Below are positions 60,780-64,000 of a DNA stretch of 64,000 nucleotides, one piece after another. How positions within the stretch are numbered: position 1 is the first letter of the stretch; each line of letters opens with the position of its first letter. Below the pieces are notes generated by a model. It was not told the DNA's origin. It ran no database searches and worked only from the letters and a program-made list of their open reading frames with translations. Source of the DNA: UBA1447 sp002329225 (GTDB lineage Bacteria; Bacillota; Clostridia; Oscillospirales; Acutalibacteraceae); contig JBMNVN010000009.1 of NCBI GenBank assembly GCA_050946835.1, positions 5,769 to 69,768 on the forward strand. The letters are read 5' to 3'. Both the position numbers and the translations under genes were made by a program.

Positions 60780-61241
60780 ATGGTTCGCAACAATTTAATT
60801 GCATTGCTTATCCACACATTATTAGGCGCCGTGCTCTATATTTTCGGCGGCTGGATGTTCGGTTCTGTAAACAAGTACGCAGTTTTGCTTATTCTGCTCG
60901 TGTTTTACTCCTTGTATTTTGTGCTTGCACTGCTCGCTGCCCGTTTTCACCTCTTTAAAACTCAGGATGTCAAGTGGTACCATGTTATACTCCCCGGTAT
61001 TGTTATGCTTATACTCCTTGTAATTCTTTATGCTTTCAAATACCAATCTTCCTCAAACTTTTTCGGCGCTTTAGTCGGTCTGTTCTGCCAGCCGGTGGAT
61101 TCCATTTTGGCCATAAGCGGCAACAGACCCAGAGCTTTAAGGTCGATTGTCGGCTATCTGCTGCAATGCACCACGCCTTCGGCAATAATCTGGTTCGGGT
61201 TGAACCTCGGAAAAAGGAATAAATTGGATGGTATATTGTAG
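60780..61241 (+). CDS. Small multi-pass membrane protein, unknown
   Basis: A 153-residue protein with four hydrophobic helices (about 6-28, 34-54, 67-86, 125-144) and short loops; no recognised motif beyond basic ends (GLNLGKRNK). The ATG follows a GGGAGGG ribosome site. It lies 71 bases after the EF-G-like gene and may be cotranscribed with it. A terminator follows. Confidence 0.65.
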   Translation: MVRNNLIALLIHTLLGAVLYIFGGWMFGSVNKYAVLLILLVFYSLYFVLALLAARFHLFKTQDVKWYHVILPGIVMLILLVILYAFKYQSSSNFFGALVGLFCQPVDSILAISGNRPRALRSIVGYLLQCTTPSAIIWFGLNLGKRNKLDGIL

Positions 61242-61264
61242 CCAATAAAAACCGAAATTAAAGT

Positions 61265-61290
61265 AAGCCGCCGGGATATTTCGGCGGCTT
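61265..61290. terminator. Bidirectional terminator between the membrane-protein and kinase genes
   Basis: Perfect 9-bp stem AAGCCGCCG (61265-61273) / CGGCGGCTT (61282-61290) with an outer AAAG/CTTT match, between converging genes. Confidence 0.8.
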
Positions 61291-61317
61291 GCTTTAATTA
61301 TATTACCTTTATTTCGC

Positions 61318-62232
61318 TTAAAGAGATTCTATTTTAACCGGAACGGCATCGCCGTAGAACTCATCAATATATTTTTTCACATCTTCCCGGCTGCCTCTAA
61401 AGGGACCGGGAGTTTCCATTTTTAGGGAAACCGTGGCCGTAGCCCAAAGAAGGCTTTCTTCTATGGAGCGGGTCAGGCGTTCGTTTATGTAGGCGGCAAA
61501 GGTGGTGTCGCCCCGCCCGGTTCTGCCGCTCAAGTTTCTTGAACGGATGGGACAGGTGTAGTAATCTTTTCCGTCAAAAATAAGAACTTCCGTGTTGTGG
61601 GTTATCATAATCTCCTTTGAGCCAAGGTCAAAAAGGCGTTTTGCCGCCGCTTTTCTGTCGGTCAGACCCGTCATAATCTCCGCCTCGGCGGCATCGGTTT
61701 TGAGCAGGGCGATAAGAGGCAGCATCTCTTCTTTGTCTGCCCAATCTTTAAAATAAAGGGAACCGTCTTCAGCCCGGTTGCGCAGGCAGGCCTGAACATC
61801 AAGGGCAACCTTTCCCTTACCGGCAAGCCGCTTAATCATATCGTTATTAAAGTCGCCGGCAACAAGGCCCGCAAGATGATAAATCTTCGCAGTCAGGCCC
61901 TCCGGGATATCCTCTATGCCGAAGGGGTCGCCGCAGCTTGTGCAGGTGCTGATTCTCCGCTCTTTTTCCGGAGTCAGGTAGGTGTTGGACATATCCGTGG
62001 AGCGCTCGGATTCAATGAGGTAGATGTCTTCCTGCGGCAGGGTAAAGGCTTTCATGCGGTCAAGATCTTTGGGGGCGACCTTTGTAAGGGCGGCAACTTT
62101 GTGACCCAGAGCGAAAGCGGAGGCGGAAGAATAGAGGACTGCACCGCCTTCGATTTTTGTTTTGTTCCCCTGCCAGTCGGTGTCGAAATCCACCGTTATA
62201 TGCCCTATTATTAAAGAGTCATAACGTTTCAT
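61318..62232 (-). CDS. PfkB (ribokinase-like) sugar kinase
   Basis: A 304-residue cytosolic kinase. It begins with the PfkB pattern (HITVDFDTDWQG, GGAVLYSSASAFALGHKV) and ends with the second signature GRTGRGDTTFAAY, whose Asp242 is the catalytic base; the usual GAGD is RGD here. Substrates in this family are ribose, nucleosides, fructose-phosphates or hydroxymethyl-pyrimidine; none can be chosen. A Cys-rich CTSCGD (about 97-102) is unusual. The ATG overlaps the flavodiiron gene stop by four bases (ATGA), so it belongs to the rubredoxin-flavodiiron operon. Confidence 0.83.
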   Translation of the reverse strand: MKRYDSLIIGHITVDFDTDWQGNKTKIEGGAVLYSSASAFALGHKVAALTKVAPKDLDRMKAFTLPQEDIYLIESERSTDMSNTYLTPEKERRISTCTSCGDPFGIEDIPEGLTAKIYHLAGLVAGDFNNDMIKRLAGKGKVALDVQACLRNRAEDGSLYFKDWADKEEMLPLIALLKTDAAEAEIMTGLTDRKAAAKRLFDLGSKEIMITHNTEVLIFDGKDYYTCPIRSRNLSGRTGRGDTTFAAYINERLTRSIEESLLWATATVSLKMETPGPFRGSREDVKKYIDEFYGDAVPVKIESL

Positions 62233-63434
62233 GCTTTACTCTTTTCCGCAAAAGCTTTTGCATATTCCCGTACCTGTAAAATCTCGTCTTCATCGGGTAC
62301 AAAGTTTACACGCAGACCGTCGCCGACAACATCGAGGTTAAGCCCCTTCAGGCGCTCAACAAGCATCGGCACGCCTTCTCCGCTCCAACCGAAGGAACCG
62401 AATACACCGGCGGGCTTGCCTTTGTTGGCAATGGCGTCGATTACGGTGGTTACCTCCCACATGGGTTTAAGGGCATCTCTGTTTATGGTGGGGGTACCTA
62501 AAAGAATGCCGTCGGCATTGTCGATTTTTGATTTTATACAGGCGAGGTTGGTATCCGACACGTGAACAAGTTCGGTGTTAAAACCGTATTTTGCACGCAA
62601 TTCTTCCTCCAAAACCTCGGCAACCTTTTTAGTACAGCCGTAGGCGGATACATAGAGAATTACAACGCTTTTATCGCCGTCTTTTACCGGGATTGCGCTC
62701 CAGGTGCGATACAGTTCCCTGGCTTTTTCAAGCCCGTTACCTTTTGTCAAAACGGGGCCGTGGCTGGTGCAGATTAAACTGATGTCCAAATCCCTGATTT
62801 TATCCAGCCCCGCCCTCACGTTGGGCTTGAAGGGAGAAAAGATAACATCGAAATATTCTTTAAAAGCTTTGGCATATTCTTCGGGATAGGTGAGTTTATA
62901 GTCAAACATCCGGGGTTCACTGTAGTGAGCGCCGAGAAAATCACAGGAGAACAGGACTTTTTCTTCCGGACACCAGGTGAATATGGAATCCGGCCAATGG
63001 AGCAGGGGAGCGGAAATAAATTCCAAACTCAGCCCGCCTAAATCTATCGTTTCTCCCCCGCGGACAACCATGGCATTAAATTGCATGTTCGTTATGGCGG
63101 AAAGGAACTTTTGACCGGCTGTGGAAGCAATAACGGTAATGTCCGGATTTAATTCCATCAGTTTTTTAATGCTGCCGCTGTGGTCGGGTTCCGTGTGATT
63201 GACAATAAGGTAGTCAATTTTGCTCACATCGGTAAGCCCGGAAATGTTTTCCAGATACTCGTCAAAAAAATCAAGATGAACGGCGTCAATCAGGGCGGTC
63301 TTCTGACTCCCCTTTACGAAATAAGCGTTATAGGAGGTGCCGAATTCCGTCTGCATAATAATATCAAAAACTCGCAGAGTAGGGTTTTGCACACCCACGG
63401 AGCAGATGTTTTCAGTAATTTTAATTGTTCCCAT
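62229..63434 (-). CDS. Flavodiiron protein (FprA family), oxygen/NO reductase
   Basis: A 401-residue cytosolic protein that reduces O2 to water or NO to N2O, a detoxification enzyme in anaerobes. The diiron ligands are complete: NHTEPDHSG (His80, Glu82, Asp84, His85), His146 in LLHWPDS, Asp165 in SCDFLGAH and His225 in CTSHGPV. The C-terminal flavodoxin domain begins about 252 (VILYVSAYGCTKKVAE, the FMN loop). Presence of all ligands indicates an active diiron site. A rubredoxin gene lies 88 bases upstream on the same strand and is the expected electron donor. Confidence 0.95.
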   Translation of the reverse strand: MGTIKITENICSVGVQNPTLRVFDIIMQTEFGTSYNAYFVKGSQKTALIDAVHLDFFDEYLENISGLTDVSKIDYLIVNHTEPDHSGSIKKLMELNPDITVIASTAGQKFLSAITNMQFNAMVVRGGETIDLGGLSLEFISAPLLHWPDSIFTWCPEEKVLFSCDFLGAHYSEPRMFDYKLTYPEEYAKAFKEYFDVIFSPFKPNVRAGLDKIRDLDISLICTSHGPVLTKGNGLEKARELYRTWSAIPVKDGDKSVVILYVSAYGCTKKVAEVLEEELRAKYGFNTELVHVSDTNLACIKSKIDNADGILLGTPTINRDALKPMWEVTTVIDAIANKGKPAGVFGSFGWSGEGVPMLVERLKGLNLDVVGDGLRVNFVPDEDEILQVREYAKAFAEKSKA

Positions 63435-63522
63435 TTTGTTTCCTTTCTTTTTACCTTAAGAAAAGCAAATACGGCCATTGAGCGGTAGGCGCAACGGCTT
63501 TTGCTTTTTTATGCGGAACGGT

Positions 63523-63681
63523 TCAGATTTTTGAAAAGTCGTCTTTGCCTACGCCGCAAAGCGGGCATACCCAGTCGTCCGGAATATCCTCAAAAGCGGT
63601 GCCGGGGGCTATACCGCTGTCGGGGTCGCCCTCTGCGGGGTCATAAATGTAGCCGCAAATATTGCATTCGTATTTATCCAT
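63523..63681 (-). CDS. Rubredoxin
   Basis: A 52-residue protein. It has the two CxxC knuckles of rubredoxin: CNIC (Cys6, Cys9) and CPLC (Cys39, Cys42), with the usual YIYDPAEGDPDSGI loop and a conserved DWVCP. It carries one electron via a Fe(Cys)4 site and should pass electrons to the flavodiiron protein. ATG 63681 is preceded by AAGGAGG. It is the first gene of the rubredoxin-flavodiiron-PfkB unit, with a promoter at 63769-63797. Confidence 0.97.
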   Translation of the reverse strand: MDKYECNICGYIYDPAEGDPDSGIAPGTAFEDIPDDWVCPLCGVGKDDFSKI

Positions 63682-63768
63682 TATATATCCTCCTTCTGCC
63701 TGTGACAGAATAATATTTTGTGTAGCCCTGTTTGTAATACCGATGCAAAAACACGGGCTAACGCAGTC

Positions 63769-63797
63769 AATATATCACAGGCTATGGCATTTTGCAA
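63769..63797 (-). promoter_or_regulatory. Promoter of the rubredoxin operon
   Basis: On the minus strand: TTGCAA (63792-63797), 17-bp spacer, TATATT (63769-63774), 88 bases before the ATG. An oxygen-responsive regulator site was not identified. Confidence 0.6.
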
Positions 63798-63868
63798 GGC
63801 GGCATATAAATAATATTATAAAATATTACATAAAGGCTTGACACCTCACGTGTTGTGTTTTTGTTGTC

Positions 63869-63897
63869 TTGACAACAACGGCCTTGCCGATTATAAT
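63869..63897 (+). promoter_or_regulatory. Perfect consensus promoter of tRNA-Ala
   Basis: TTGACA (63869-63874), 17-bp spacer, TATAAT (63892-63897), 26 bases before the mature tRNA. Confidence 0.9.
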
Positions 63898-63923
63898 TTC
63901 ACTGCGGTTCGGCAAAACGGCAT

Positions 63924-63999
63924 GGGCCTGTAGCTCAGTTGGGAGAGCGTTCGGTTCGCATCCGAGAGGTCGTGGGTTCGAATCCCTTCAGGTCCACCA
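63924..63999 (+). tRNA. tRNA-Ala (anticodon CGC)
   Basis: A 76-base cloverleaf with encoded CCA. The acceptor GGGCCTG pairs with CAGGTCC and contains the G3-U70 pair, the identity mark of alanine tRNA. The anticodon loop is TTCGCAT, giving anticodon CGC (reads GCG). The D-arm is GCTC/GAGC and the T-loop TTCGAAT. In the T-stem position 50-64 is a U-U mismatch and 49-65 a G-U pair, somewhat weaker than usual. Window ends at the next base, so more tRNA genes may follow. Confidence 0.92.
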
Positions 64000-64000
64000 T

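Noticed and set aside
63450..63520. Terminator between rubredoxin and the flavodiiron gene
   Set aside because: A 9-bp AAAAGCAAA/TTTGCTTTT match exists, but the pairing is A/T-rich with a large loop; it is a weak intercistronic hairpin at best.

Overview
The window looks like a chromosomal contig of an anaerobic, low-to-mid GC Firmicute, most likely a gut-type Clostridia/Oscillospirales relative. This is inferred from Gram-positive style AGGAGG ribosome sites with frequent TTG/GTG starts, sigma-A type promoters with 17-bp spacers, the clostridial pairs zapA-U32 peptidase and rubredoxin-flavodiiron protein, many GPH sugar symporters, and the absence of outer-membrane functions. No phage, insertion sequence or CRISPR array was seen. 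The species cannot be named from sequence alone.

Layout. 1-8.3 kb: the 3' part of a TPR/DUF6273 membrane protein, a small-molecule kinase (APH fold), a CPBP protease with tadA, the NAD genes nadB-nadC, three 32-bp tandem repeats, a solitary 5S rRNA gene with its own promoter and terminator, and a lipoprotein. 8.4-12.9 kb: zapA, a U32 peptidase, a GPH symporter and dut, tightly packed. 13-38 kb: a large carbohydrate (and possibly lipid or glycoside) catabolic region. It holds a DUF4838 protein, an esterase, L-fucose isomerase, three metallophosphoesterases, two unclassified TIM-barrel glycosidase-like proteins, a domain-permuted GH3 enzyme, two secreted or anchored alpha/beta hydrolases, a tandem pair of GPH symporters, two odd zinc-ribbon surface or membrane proteins, a rhamnulokinase-family kinase and a FucU mutarotase. 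38-47 kb: an ABC exporter, comM, small unknown genes, an arylamine N-acetyltransferase, gtrA and purB. 46-53.5 kb: an HGSNAT-like acyltransferase, rlmB, a striking degenerate P-type ATPase-like protein and three related surface proteins. 53.5-55.3 kb: an AbiE-type toxin-antitoxin pair. 55-64 kb: a GH38 alpha-mannosidase, an EF-G-like factor with altered GTPase motifs, a PfkB kinase, a flavodiiron protein, a rubredoxin and a tRNA-Ala(CGC).

How the genes work together. The central region reads as a Gram-positive glycan-use locus: secreted GH3, esterases and phosphoesterases trim a complex substrate outside the cell, GPH symporters import the products, and FucU, FucI and the FGGY kinase feed L-fucose toward fuculose-1-phosphate. 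The aldolase step is not in the window. The best candidates for undescribed biology are the pseudo-P-type ATPase (47866-50418), the mixed glycosidase/lipase/phosphoesterase locus (18418-36049), the EF-G paralogue without its catalytic histidine, and the 32-bp repeat array next to the lone 5S gene.
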